Origin: Parelaphostrongylus tenuis
Taxonomy: Eukaryota; Nematoda; Chromadorea; Rhabditida; Metastrongylidae
Reading direction: 5' to 3'
Assembly: GCA_019055375.1 (NCBI GenBank)
Contig: JAHQIW010005581.1
Location: 434,001 to 498,000, forward strand
DNA: 64,000 bases
Part shown: in pieces, positions 48,401 to 60,635 of the stretch
Layout: each line of letters opens with the position of its first letter
Numbering within the stretch: position 1 is the first letter of the stretch
Position numbers and translations under genes: made by a program
Notes under the pieces: model-generated
What the model was told of the DNA's origin: nothing
Databases searched by the model: none
What the model saw: only the letters and a program-made list of their open reading frames with translations

Positions 48401-51400
48401 GGTGCGCATTTTGCGACCTTCTACATAGGAACCAGCACAGCAAAACTTTGAGGGCCAAGTCGAAGAGGAGATCGAAGCTTTCTTGTCCATCGTTTTGCGG
48501 ATGGGAGCTTTTCTTAGGTAAGTCTGGTACAAGTTTGTCGACAGCCAGAAGATTAATGGCTTGGTTGGTCGAATAGGGTCGAACCAGCACATATACCAAG
48601 ACACATATACTTACAGCAAGCGATACCCTTTTCTTACATTATAATAGTTAGTATTCGCTATCACGTGTGGTATTTTCTTCGTTCGATTCCCATTTCTTAT
48701 TTCGAGTTTTTATCGTTTTCGAAATATTTTTTTGGCAAATTTCAGTCTAATCGTTTGGGACCGTCCATGGTAAGGCAGTTGTCTACTGCTGTGGCTGCTG
48801 TCGACGACCGCATATCGTTTATGCGTGTGTGCGAAGAGTTGGATAAGAAGCGCATTGGTTATCGTAGCGTTGAAGAGGAACCACATGTCGGCGGCTTGAT
48901 TTTGCATATCACAGAGTTTGTACCTTCCCTCAAAGTGTGAATTTCACTTATTCTAATTATACAAATGGTTTTCTTTCCAATTCTAGCGTCTCGGCTGTCG
49001 TTGATGTACGCTGTGCTGCATTCCTGCGCAACATGGCAAGGTGTTGTTTGCGTCTCGACAGCAGAAGCCGAGTGGTTTGGCCTCTTGAATGTTGCATGGT
49101 GAACATTCCACTCGTACGTGACCTGAGCCCTTATAAGAAAGGACGCAGGGTTAGTTGCTTCTTCTATGTTTCTGTTTCTATGGCATGAAACCCTCGAAAA
49201 CCCTTCCAGTTCCAGTTGCTTACTTATTTATTTATCTATTTATTCTACACGACGAATTATCATATTGTTGCTGTGCGAATCTTAGCACTTGTATTCGACC
49301 TGTCTCGCATTCTTCATCCTCCACAAAGTTTTCAAACATTTCACGTTTTGTTTTGTTTTGTGCTTGAGGATTTCGTCGTACTTGTCAATGTCGTGAAATG
49401 CGGTCAACACGAATTTTTCTACATTAGTGGAGGTACTCGAACTAAGGTGATTCTAGTTGGTTAAGTGCACGAAAAAGTTGTGGGAGAAAATCGAACCAGC
49501 GCCTTGCCTTCTACGTTGCTTTCTGATACTTTGAATCACTAAACACTGTGCTACACCGCCTCTACTTTCCATTCAGATCAATAAAATTAATATAGAAGAC
49601 GGTAATGCTTCTGCAGGCGGTGACTAATAGTTAGTGATGCGCGTTATCAGGGGCAATGATCTGGTTCGACCCTTTCCAAAACACTCTCTCACAACCATCT
49701 GATGCGCCTCTGGCCGGTCATCTTCAGCATTTCAAGAAGACCTGATCAGCATTTTAGTCTCCATAAAGAAGACGAAGTTCTCAAGTAGCACTTGAAATAG
49801 CACAGGAAATTTTCGGAAATTTTTGGAACGATGAACGCGAGGGTGTGGTTCAAATGCTAGGAGGGTTGAAATCCACAAAGTGATATGTGATAACGGTTTA
49901 TATTAAAAAAACACTCTAATGATTTTGGGTTCAATCAAATTTTTGGTGTCTTTGTCCAGAGAAAGGTTAGCTCAACGTGACGCATACTGTATTGTGAGGT
50001 AGTTCTTATCCCTTCTTTTCAGAAACAGAATCAATCCTTGAATATACGCAAACTGTGATAACTTTACATCTCGAAGTTTCGTTCATTTTTCACGAGCTTA
50101 TGTTTGTTCCATTGCTTGAAGTTGTAATATATGTGAATCAGTGAGAAAAGCTTGAATTTGTTGAGGGATACGATTAGAATATGACAAACAGAAAGATAGA
50201 GCAAGAACTAAGGTGTAATGAACAGCACGTGAGCTCTCAGAAAAGATAATCGCCGGTTTGGGGCCACCTCAGAGCGCGAGTTTTCCTCGTATCTCAGCGT
50301 TATTGAGGTTGTATCTCACATCACACTTTACCATTGGAAAGTTTGTGCAGTAAATAAAAGTTGAACGCGATGGGCTGATTAATTCAAAACGACTCAAATT
50401 CTGGTGACTTGTTCTCTCATTCCGCTCTTTGGGACTCTTATGCAGTATTTCAGCAAAGCTATCGCTCTGTATCTGTAATTCTTCTTACAAAATATCATCT
50501 AGCAATAAAATCCCTTCGTGAGTTTTTTTTTACAGATTGGTGTATGGGTACATGAGCAGACAGGTATCAATGCAGGCGGGCCCACGGACACTATTGCAAC
50601 GTCAATCATTGAGCGACTGACCCGTTATTCGCACATTTACGACACTGTCAATAGATTCGCAAAGGCTTACGATGCATATTACAACAAGCTGTGCAGTGTT
50701 TGTCCATTCGATTTCTATGTCTTTTATTTATGAGTATGAAGTACCAGTAGGACGTGGGTTTGACCTCTGCCGACACTGTTCGGATCATAAACCCTTTCGA
50801 GACCGTACACCCACCTCCTCTCTCCAAATACCAAAGAAACAGATTTTTAGTTTTCTTGTTTAGGTCCAGGCTTATACATTCCACAAACTTGTAATTGCAT
50901 ATGGTCGTGAACGAGATCAACAGCTCATTGTGTCATTCCGTCCCCGAAGCGCTACGAATGAGCGTTTCAATCTGAACTTTGGACAGGTTGGAAAAAAACT
51001 TAAGGATTGTGTTATTGTTTTGTTGTTTCTTTGCCTCCAACTTCCTTTCCAGACTCTACCAACTTCTGTATACGATTCGCTTGAAGTTAACTTACAAGAA
51101 GCCACTCGTTGGAATGCTCATTGTATGATGACCACGATTTTGAAAGAGAAGTAAGTTGGGCATTTCTCTGTTGATGAGTGATGATGCTGTAGGTGATATA
51201 TCACTGCATTCAGCTTCAATTCGAAATCGGACCTCACGGAACTTGTACACTATTTGGTTACGACAAGTGAGCCGTTGCAGTCTCTATCTTTCTTTTTCTC
51301 GAATACGCTTCCAATCATCAAAAGTGCTCACGCAATTGTTCAACGTGGATATACCGTATCCATTCAAGTTGAAGGTTTGATCTGCGCCTTATTTTATGAT

Positions 51401-54400
51401 GTTGATATGAACCCGTCCATGGTCGTATATATTGATGTCAGTGCAGCGTCCTTGTAATTGGTTTGTATACGTATCTTCCCCAATGCACTTTCTTTTCAAC
51501 TGTTCAATTTGCCGCACAGAGTTCTTCCCATAAGCCTTCAGTTTTCACAGTACGTGTGTTTTGCAAACGATTGCCCAATAAAGGCTGTTTTCTTTTCACT
51601 CAACCAGTCTTCACATCTACTGCAGGAATTCCAGCTCTTCTTTAATTCGATTCGTTTCTGCATCCACCATTTATGAAGATCATGGAAGCTTTTGCATATC
51701 GGTTCCAGTACTGCCTGAGGATTTTCGTCGTTTTTATAAATGTTCTTGAACATCAGTCGAGTCAATTATTTTTGTAGTCCTGAGATAACCGGGTTACGAT
51801 CATCCTACTTGGAGTGCAGGGAATGAATTTTTCTCGCATACAAGCTTGGTAATGATCTCCGTACCCTGGAGGCACGATGAGCATAATGAACAGAGCTGGG
51901 CTGACACCGCGTTCGTGATTGACGACATCATTACCATTGCGGTATCCGTTTTTTTTAGAAAAACCATTTTCTGTGCGGACTATTAGAAAAATCTTCTGCC
52001 TCAGGGATTATTTTGATGAGGACGGCATCAAGATATTCCGACGTGGGCGCACAGAACATTGATATCCCATAAAATAGGATATCATTGAAAACATTGTAGG
52101 CTATCAATAGCATCAAGTGAAGGCATAAGTTGTAGATGAAACATTTTTCTTCACTCACCGAGTTAGAGATATTTTTAGGTGTATAGAAATGAGCATGGCA
52201 AAACAACGTATAAGTAGTGCATCTAGACAGGCTCCATGAATAACCGAAAAAGAAACATGCAGGATCGTCATTGTTTGCGCAAAGCCTCTAGAATATAATA
52301 TGCCCATCATCATACTACGATGCAGTTCGCTTGTGAACTCCCAAAATCGTAATTGTTTGTGGAATTGCGTATCATCGAGGATGGTTTTTTCATAGTTGTG
52401 CTGGACCGAGACATCGCGATTTCATCTCTTTTACAGTCCAGCTCCCATACCGGTGTGAGATTCTCCAACATCTTCTTTCAGATAAAAATGTACTCGTGGT
52501 CATTCGTGATATTGAAAATCCTCTTGGTCATGTTACTTCAGTATTATCACCTTGCTCACCTTGCTCACCTTCGTTTCTGTGGTTATAAGACTTAGTACCC
52601 ACATTTCGCCTTTCTTGCTGTCTACTAATAGACAATGAGTTTTTTGGTTGAGAAATCTGTAAGTGATCTCTCATGGACTTTTACTCGATTAATAGTAAGT
52701 TTTTGATGGTAAACTTGTGAAGAATATGATCTCGTGCACATTTCCTAGGAAGTGAAGTCATCTATCTAAACACGCGGTAAAGAGATATCCACCCTTTTGA
52801 TTGGCTCACATTCGAAGAAGTATTTTGGTCCACATTCACTCTTATATATGTCACAGAAGACACGTCACATAGTTTCTCGACCAACCGACTCAGTATCTCT
52901 TCTGTCAAGGAGATCAGTGAAAAAAGTTTTTGAATATATCTTTATGTATGTATTTCAGTTCAACTTGATGCCCATTAATGAAGTAACGCTACGGTTAACA
53001 TATGGACACATACATCTAGAGTTCATTATGCTTTCTGGAGACAAGATAGCGATTCGAGACAGTTCACGTAATAAACCGTCCTGCGCTGGTCTTCATCAAT
53101 TCTTCGAACTGTTATCTAAGTTAGTTGACTGTGATAATCCGGTAAATTTTTAGAAACCAATATTTTTTTGGTATCTCCTACTGTTTTTCACTGGTTTTTT
53201 TTGAAGTGGATGTTTGAGTTTTTTTTTGTTTGGGAAAATTAGGTGGCATGTAACATTCTAATCTATAACGCTCATATGGTTGCTTATACTTGTATACATT
53301 CTGACTTATGCCTTGTACTCTAGTGGCGCATCGAAATCATGTAAAGGAAGTGAGTCTCGGCTAGTGCATTCACGTTCACCAATTCAACCTGCATCGGTGC
53401 CAACTGAAGTAAATTCATTTATGTTTGTTCATTTCATGATCAGTTTTAGAAATCAATCATTCTCAGCAAGATTTTTATCTTGCAGATAGTGAGTGCTTCT
53501 CCGGCTGGCACACCTTTATCGGCTTGTCTCTCTGTTCCACCTAATTCTGATGCGGCTACAGTGTCTCCGGCAACTGGGTTTGCACCTGAACTTGAAACAT
53601 CATCTGCTCCTGTTGTCATTGATCACGAAACACTTCGTCGTGCCTTTGTGTTCGTCAAGTCTCGTCAGTTACTTCTTTTTATAAGCTCCACAATAGACGT
53701 ATATTTACTATTTCCAGCTTGCTCTAACCTTCTATGTGCCCCTATCGATGACTACCTTTCTGCGCTTTGCTTTATTCGGAAGCTCACACTAGCGTTTGAG
53801 GCCCAAATGCGAAATCAATCCGCGGTTCGCCTGGTTCTCAGTGAAATGAGATCTGGATTGCATTTTGCAAGTTCTTCATTGTTCAATTTACAATCTTTTC
53901 TTAGTGTAGTAACGCATTAGACTTTGTGTCCTGCATAAATTAATGGTTGAATTTCGTCCATACAGGTTCGCGTCTCTGTTCCGGTGGTAATTCCACCTGT
54001 GGCACATCGTGGTGACTCTTCTGCACCACAAACTCCTCAGCAAATGGGTGGTCTCATCTTCTTCAACTTCCATTTAGATCGACACACGCTCAATCTCAAG
54101 TTGAACATAGAATATTGTGAGTCGATTGATAACTCATTAGAAATATCAGCGTTTTATCTTAATCACTCACTGAAGTGCACGTTATTCCTTTGACGTTGTC
54201 GCATAAAGTAAAGGTGACAGAGTACAAATTTGGCGTGTATAATCACTTATGGTGGCTTATTGATACATTAAGATTGTTTTTTATTAGGTAATATCATTCC
54301 AACTTTAAATCAGCAGGAATGAAAAGCTTGATTTGTTCAGGGCGTGAGAACGAACCAATGATTCTGTGTATTCAAATTGTTCATCTGAGACTGGTGTATG

Positions 54401-57400
54401 GCGTGCTAGTCATTTGACCCCAAGCGGGAGTTGAACCCACGTTTTACCCATGCCTTTTCATAAGGTATGGGTGAAACGCGGATTCAACTCCCGCTTGAGG
54501 TGGAATGTTCTGATACCACTCCACAATTTTGGATGTATAAGTGGAATATCATAACATTGCTAAATTCCGGCGAAAAATTCCTGCAGTATATCTACATCTA
54601 AAGTCAGCTTGAGTGGCTATAATGCCGTATGTGCTTATTAGACCAAGCCCGTCAAGGGTCGATTGCTGACAGGTACGATAGTTCATATCCTAAAGGTTGT
54701 AAAGAAACAAAAAATTTCTGTGGGTATACATATCTAAGAAAAAGATTGTTTTTATATTAGCTCGTTTCTATAAAATCTGGCATTATACCAATAGACACCA
54801 AATTTTCTAACGAGAATTGATTTAAATTGCATTTTTTTGGTATCTGTCAAATGCGCATTTCCTTGTGAGCACTTTGGTATACAATTTCCTTATACTTGAC
54901 CTAAGAGGGGCTGTCTTAGAAGCAAGTCAGCTTGCTACTCATGCACGAGTGGCGCATAGAGGAAAATGCTAGTGAAATGACGTGGAAGATTAATGGACCC
55001 TGCTGTGGACGTTCCGATCGCGATTGATCCTTCAAACTGTTCTTTCCAACCTTAAACTTTGCAAACTACTTCCTAGCCGTCCTTTCTACAACCGTATCAT
55101 CGCCCTAAGTCTTATCAATCTTGTGCGCCGCATTTTCACCTACACTCGTGCATGAGTAGTAAGCGAATTCGTGCTCACGACAACTCATCTTCAAGCAAGT
55201 ATAGGCAAGTTGTATAGCAAAATATTTGCAAGAAAATGCGCACTTGAACAATACTAGAATCATGTAGGTTTAATTACTTATGGTCAGTGAATTTCGGTGT
55301 TTATTGCTGTACTGCCAAAACTTCTAAAACAACTAAAAATTTTGTAGGGCATCTTCAATAAATTCATTGTACGTATTTCTACCTATTTATTTAGTTTGAG
55401 AATTTTTCGCATTGGTCGAATTATCTTCTTCATTAGCCTCTCAGTACTAACACATAACTCGACTCCGATTTTTCGATAACTTTCAAATTTCCTGTTAACG
55501 TGCATGAAGAGTTTAGAACATGAAGCACTTAGTCAAGTGATGTATGCTATCAGCATGAGAGTATGAACCCTTTTTATTTTGTGATTTGTTCTTTGCACTT
55601 TGAGTTAACTTGAAGCGCTATCATGATCTGAAGAATGCCATTCCACCTTGCAACTGTTTTGATACTACAAGTACTGGATGAAGAGAATTTTGCCATGTTT
55701 GGGAAAATGTATATATTTCAATGGTCTCTGATGTCGTCTGCGGTCAGAATTGAGTGCTTATTACTTTCATGTCCAGTATATGCATTTTCGAGTAGAAAAG
55801 TGAAAAGCATGTATCCTGCGACTGTAAAATCTAAATTTTATCTCTGCAAAATGCGAAAGCATGTATGATTGCCAGTTATCGGTGGGATCTGAAGGTGTTA
55901 ATAAAGTTCGGTCAGAGTACAAGTGTGTTGGCTTAAAGATGAAGAAAGTCAGTATTTTCGCACTTAATAGATAATAGATTGCGTCAAATGAATGTCGGGC
56001 GACAAGTGCTCATTTGTTCTGGTACATGTTCTTACTATTTATTTCTGATTTTGATGGCTACTAAGTCTGATTTGTCGTTCATGGTATTATTAGCTGAATT
56101 TTTATGATATTTCAGCCAAAAATTCGCCATCCGCAAGCGATGTAGCGACTTTGGAGCGATATTTCGAGCAGGTGGTCTGCCGGCTGAACAACGAACTTGC
56201 TGTTTTTTCATTTATAAACCTTTGTCGAATAGTTGCGAACGGTGCAATATCTGGAATTGTTCAGATTATGAATGCTCAGATGGTGAGTTGCAGTTGTGAA
56301 CTTCTTTGTTCAAATTAGAGAAGAGTAATTGCGAGTGGAATTTTTCGAACGTTTTCATTCGTTTTCAGGATCCATCTCCATCAATGTATTGGAATGTGTC
56401 TATCCAACTAGTATGTCTGGCTAGGGAGCAAACAAATGCTAGCATACGGCGTTATCAGACAGGAACTGTTTTCGACCCGAACAACATCAATGTTCTTATT
56501 TTGGTTAGTGTAGTGCATCTAAGGAGCAGGAAATTCAGACTTCTATTCCTCATTCTTCACTATTTTAGATCTGTTTTCGTCCTAGTCGGATATTTTGTCC
56601 ACGCAGTAATGAGAAGCATCTGCTAAGGCTCGTGTATAACATGCAGACGTACGTTCATTTTGAAAACTTTCTGATTGGAAATTCGCTTTTACGGAGAGGG
56701 AGAATTGACCGACCTGACTTGATATCAGCTTTATCCCCGACTGTTTGTTTTGCAACGCTTGTGCCTACAATGAGGTAATAAACTAATGTGAGAACCTGTG
56801 AGAAGTAATTCTAAGGAATATGAGATAAAGTGGAGGTATGCACTCGATGTTGCGATAATTATTCTCTGGAAGAGGCTTGATCAGTGGACCCCCACATAAC
56901 GTCCGATATTTCTAATGGTATTATCATGAAATTTCATTGACTTCGCTGTCAATTAGATCAGTTAAAACCTGGGACTTCAACAACTATACTTGTTGCATGG
57001 TGCTTCCCTTTGCTAATTTGTATACATCTTGCATACATTGGTGCATACCAGTCGTTGATGCATCTGGTTGATATACAAATTCAACCATCTATTTTGTAAA
57101 AAATCCTAGAAAGTGATGGAGTGGTCTTGCGTTCCACTTTAACATTCTTTTCATCAGTCTCTCGCAAGGTCATGTGATCCACTAGATAGTTTTTCTTCTT
57201 ATCCACATTATCTGAAGCCCACTTACTTCTACGAACGGCATTTTCCCACGGCTTCTCAGTAGGCCATGTTGGCCATCGTTTTTGTAGAAATTCCTTGGCG
57301 TGTGAATTAGATCTGCTTTCATGTGATGTTTTCTTCCAACACTCGTTCCCAATCAGGGCGTGCTTAGGGGAGGATTTTTAATACAGACCAAGGGGTTTAA

Positions 57401-58212
57401 GGGTCGTCGGAATATTTGTTAGTTTCAAATTGCCGTATGTCACCTAAAAAATATGTCGTCCGAATAAAAAGTCCGCTTTTCAGTAAATCTCGATTTGAAT
57501 AATCCAAATGATCTTACGATCTACAGTTTTTTGCGAGTCGGTATATACCTTCTAAACTGTTATCTAATGTTTCGGCAGTTTCGCTTTTCTCAGAGCCTAG
57601 ACGTAATTGATTTAGGAATAGATTTTCAATGATCAGATATGATATTGGATAGTACGTTTGGACTTTCACAAATGCGAAATTGCCAAAACATCAGCCAGTA
57701 CTCAAGAAGAAGATGCAAGCTTCAAAAAAAGTGTTCGTAAAAAATACAATTTTGTATGCAGTAATTGTGATTTTTGGAATTTAGGAATTCAATCAAGCAG
57801 CATGGTACAGAAGACGAGTCAATGGTCTCCATTTTCATGGCTTGTTCCCAAGAAGCAGCAAGAACCGGCGAATGCCCACTTTGGCCAGCGATTCGACAGT
57901 GTCTCGATAAGTATGGATTTCTGATTATAACCACATTAAACTGTTAATGTTGTAACTTTTTCGCTTTCTCCGTCTCTCATTTTTTCGTTTTCAATCACTT
58001 AATGCCATCCTTCTTCATTTACAAATCTTCTTAAGTCTATTTTATCTAATTAGACAATATTTAGGGTGTCCTCAGCAAATGTCGCTGGTATGCCTGCATC
58101 AGTCGGGTACATGCCCGGATCAGTGGGAGGTCCAGTATCGGTTGGGCCCATTGGATCCGTTGGAACTGGGCATAATCCGGGTTCTATTGTTAATCCAGGG
58201 TCAAATACATAG
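39462..58212 (+). CDS. MED14: Mediator complex subunit 14
   Basis: MED14 (rgr-1/mdt-14 in C. elegans), the scaffold linking Mediator head, middle and tail for RNA polymerase II transcription. Exons: 39462-39598, 42089-42221, 42511-42651, 42812-42913, 43922-44032, 44152-44349, 44663-44763, 45206-45307, 45422-45535, 45605-45723, 45786-45908, 46538-46640, 46705-46798, 46854-46916, 46965-47063, 47162-47263, 48746-48936, 48987-49149, 50536-50697, 50864-50986, 51053-51150, 51214-51374, [short exon missing], 52959-53141, 53324-53408, 53486-53663, 53718-53908, 53966-54116, 56116-56282, 56369-56503, 56569-56648, 57785-57910, 58065-58212: about 1,400 residues, like animal MED14. Diagnostic blocks: [21 protein letters not shown], then [63 protein letters not shown], and near the end [16 protein letters not shown]. 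Ends in a Gly/Ser/Val/Pro-rich tail. Uncertain: end of exon 5, the 47162 acceptor, the missing exon before 52959, and the phase at 53141/53324. Intron 3 has a GC donor. Confidence 0.95.
39701..39995 (-). repeat. SINE family A, copy 11 (MED14 intron 1)
   Basis: Near full-length reverse copy, from ggataaagctctcggcgttg to aaccactacgccacatgcgc; among the least diverged copies and very close to the 19.83-kb one. Confidence 0.88.
40290..40390 (-). repeat. tRNA-like repeat family C fragment (MED14 intron 1)
   Basis: cgggcgagagttgaacccgt, ctttctgggacg-type and ccactgcgttatcggcgct: the reverse of a tRNA-like head. Confidence 0.6.
40541..40760 (-). repeat. Dispersed repeat family D, copy 5 (MED14 intron 1)
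   Basis: Reverse copy: gtggttgtgatgttcgttgc with ggagccgagctccac, and later ctaggctatcctcgccattg. Confidence 0.72.
40845..41235 (-). mobile_element. Mariner transposase C-terminal relic (MED14 intron 1)
   Basis: The minus strand reads [20 protein letters not shown], the mariner DNARPH catalytic-region motif, followed in shifted frames by a decayed C terminus (for example [20 protein letters not shown]). It differs from the two short copies at 7.75 and 18.64 kb. No complete frame. Confidence 0.75.
41322..41640. repeat. Foldback element family F, full copy (MED14 intron 1)
   Basis: Left arm cctgttatgagcatttatac to ggtatttcggccttgcagc; right arm cttgcacactgtataagtgc to aaacctcatgaaaggctcaa. 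The centre has ggtgaaacaatcaccgtgac, as in the 31.86-kb copy. Confidence 0.8.
41957..42040 (+). repeat. tRNA-like repeat family B, truncated (MED14 intron 1)
   Basis: gcgcgggttcaactcccgta, a cgaggtcg end and tttttgcgtatcactcaat, just upstream of MED14 exon 2. Confidence 0.6.
44425..44515 (-). repeat. tRNA-like repeat family B, reverse (MED14 intron 6)
   Basis: gatccccgcttcacttatat, then gttaccactacaccaacgag and gcc. Degraded. Confidence 0.55.
44815..45130. repeat. tRNA-like foldback element (family C inverted pair, MED14 intron 7)
   Basis: Left arm (reverse) tagagtggtgtgcagaaacg, cagccgggactcgaacccaa, ttgcaccaccgacactcg; right arm (forward) gagcgtcgatggtgcaacgg, gggttcaaatcccggctgac, tttttgcgcaccactctaca. 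The arms are about 115 bp around a centre at about 44925-44975. The right arm continues into the family tail (catcataacaccgcattagg). Confidence 0.83.
47650..47912 (-). repeat. SINE family A, copy 12, strongly diverged (MED14 intron 16)
   Basis: gtatgttgatcaatccttgg, atcaagtcagtgctgctatc and gataagtctggtacaatttg align in order with the reverse family A sequence. A further fragment near 48510-48600 (ggtaagtctggtacaagttt) may be another. Confidence 0.65.
54405..54525. repeat. tRNA-like foldback element, short arms (MED14 intron 28)
   Basis: accccaagcgggagttgaac with ccacgttttacccatgcctt is followed after only a few bases by its near complement, aaggtatgggtgaaacgcgg with attcaactcccgcttgaggt. 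The arms are about 40 bp and contain the B-box half of a family B-type head, giving an almost loop-free hairpin. Confidence 0.82.
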
Positions 58213-60635
58213 ATTTTATTCGTAGTGGATTTATTTTGGCCAGTTTAACAAATACAGGTCTTTGTTAACTGGAGATTCAGAACTTTGAATGTGACTTTTA
58301 GTTTGTACTCCTTCATCGTATCTCCACTAGAGTGTATCTGATGTAGTTTAATGTTTTACTTCAGCTAAGCTATACAGGCTTTCATTTGAACACCATACCT
58401 CCTCGTCACACTTCCCGACTTTTAATTTTTGTTTCTGGTTTGTTGTGATCTCTTGTCTTAGCGAACATTGTTGCGACGAAATTTATCTGCAAGAAAAAAC
58501 AATATATGTGTAAACTATGGGTTTCACTTCTGTGTAATCCCCGAACAGCGACTATCATGTGTCGTTAAATTTCACCATCATCAGCAGATAACACCAGTGA
58601 AATTGCGAGTCAATCGGAGGGTGGGATAAACCTCGTTGAGAAGCTGATGCTGGGGAACTCATTGCAAAAAGTGCCAATGTTATTCATTTTTCAACAGGCT
58701 GTTCACATCGTTTTCATTTTGTTTATGGCCGCAACAGAATTCTATTAGTGGTCATCAACTTGTATATTGACTATCAATGTAGTCTATAATATTGAAAAAC
58801 GATTGTCAGTGATAATTTCTGGCATCCCTAATGGTTGAAACATATGTGCTGTCAATAGCAGTAGTTGAGTCTGTTGAAATTTTCAAAACTGTTCAGGCAG
58901 CTGTGGAATGTGGGGTTTGTTATGGTCCATTAGCGATAACTCAGTCATACCGAGAGATTTGATTAATCCACAACGCATGCCTCACAACTTGACCACTAGA
59001 TGGTGTAAGTCAGTGTTCGATGAACTGGGGATTGTTTATACTGGGCGAAGTATTTCTTCGCATTCTCAGGCAGATTGAAGTGTAGAGTTACATCACACCC
59101 TCTGAAGCTGTAAACTATCATTATTGCAAATATACTTTTTTTTTTAGTTCGGCGACATAATTTCAAATGTTATATAGCAAGTCGTTCGAGAAAATGGACT
59201 TCTTATCATTTTGAAAAATTTTGAATTGTTCCATTTTCTCCTCGGTAGATTTTCTGTTTTCTCATATGGTATTTTCATCACAGAGATATCATAATCTGGT
59301 AAGATATCTTGAGCCTTTCATGGGGTCTGTTATGGCACTTATACAGTGCAAGACGCTTTCGATTGAGTCAGTTGTGCGAGGAAATTGACGAGACTGTTAT
59401 GCCGAAACACGTGTCTTGTACTGTATAAGTGCCACAAGAGATCTCATTTTTTGGCTCAAAAAAGCACAACATTGTCAGATTACATTGGTTTGAGCGAGGA
59501 CTCAAAGACAGTCGAAAAGAAAGCTATGGGAAATTCCTTAGTTTGTCACGTTTTGTAATATATCAGAAGTATATTTCTTGATTACTTATGGGCTCGATCT
59601 CATATTGAATGGCTCGTTAGATTAATTATCTAATTCATGAGATGTAGATTGGACAGAGTTCCACCCTGGAATAGTTACTTTACTGAGCTCCTCATAGAAT
59701 TTACATTTTACATCGATTTCTCATGTTTCTCGGAGTCCTATTGCGACGATGTTGTTTCGTTAAAGTGTGGTTGCGATTTTATCACCAGTTCACAAGAAAA
59801 GATTATCTTCGAAGACAAACGACGAAATGAACATGCGGTGGCGAACGGGATAAATGCCTCGAGAGATATGGGCATTTCTGGTACAGCGGTCAGAAGTGCA
59901 CTGCAATATAAGTGGTCATTGGTTCCATCAAACAGCCTGGTAACCAGGTCTTCATGATATATGATCGGCAAATTGACAGCAGATTTTTCCGGGTAGAACG
60001 CACACAATAACTTCTCTAATTAGCAAGATGGAAGTAGTCGTATTTGTGTTAATTATTTAGGCGTTTTTAAGGGAATGACCAATAGCTTATTATTGTCAAG
60101 AGTGTAACGTCATGACAACAGGTGACTGGTTATGATGTGGGAGTGTCTGTGGGCTGTCTTCTGTAATTTATCGCACCAATCCCGCTTTAAGTGAAACAAG
60201 TATCCACTCGAGTCGTTAATGGCGGGAAAAATAATTAGATGTTCAGCTATCCATTAGAAGAGGATCATAAATTGTTCCTTCAACGAACAGGACAAACAGG
60301 TATATATATTATGTCAGTGTAGTAGTCGTTTTTTCTTAACAAGATTGTGAGCACGTTTGGGAGGCGAATATGAGAAACATAAAAAAGTGTGTAATCTTTC
60401 CTGTGCAGATTTTTTTTTGTGATTAACTTTAGTGTATCATAGTTTAAGAGAATGTTTGTCAGAAAATCACAGAAAGTAGTAAGAACTTTTCATGTAGATG
60501 ATTTCGAACACAGCTTTCCCATTCTTCTGAATGTCTGAGTGGAGTTCCCAATGTCACAACTGTCGCGTGTAGTCGCAGAGCGCCCATCCAATTGTAAGTG
60601 CAGAAGAGTGAAACAGTTTAAATTAGGCAAGTCTT
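58213..60635. other. Intergenic interval between convergent MED14 and the channel gene
   Basis: No gene supported. It holds one foldback F copy at 59.31 kb. The overlapping open frames at 59637-59957 (plus) and 59738-60007 (minus) have no recognisable motif or clear splice context. Confidence 0.5.
59305..59462. repeat. Foldback element family F, compact copy
   Basis: ggtctgttatggcacttata and cagtgcaagacg on the left, cacgtgtcttgtactgtata and agtgccacaagagatctc on the right. The unit is about 155 bp with only a short centre (gattgagtcagttgtgcgag). Confidence 0.82.
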
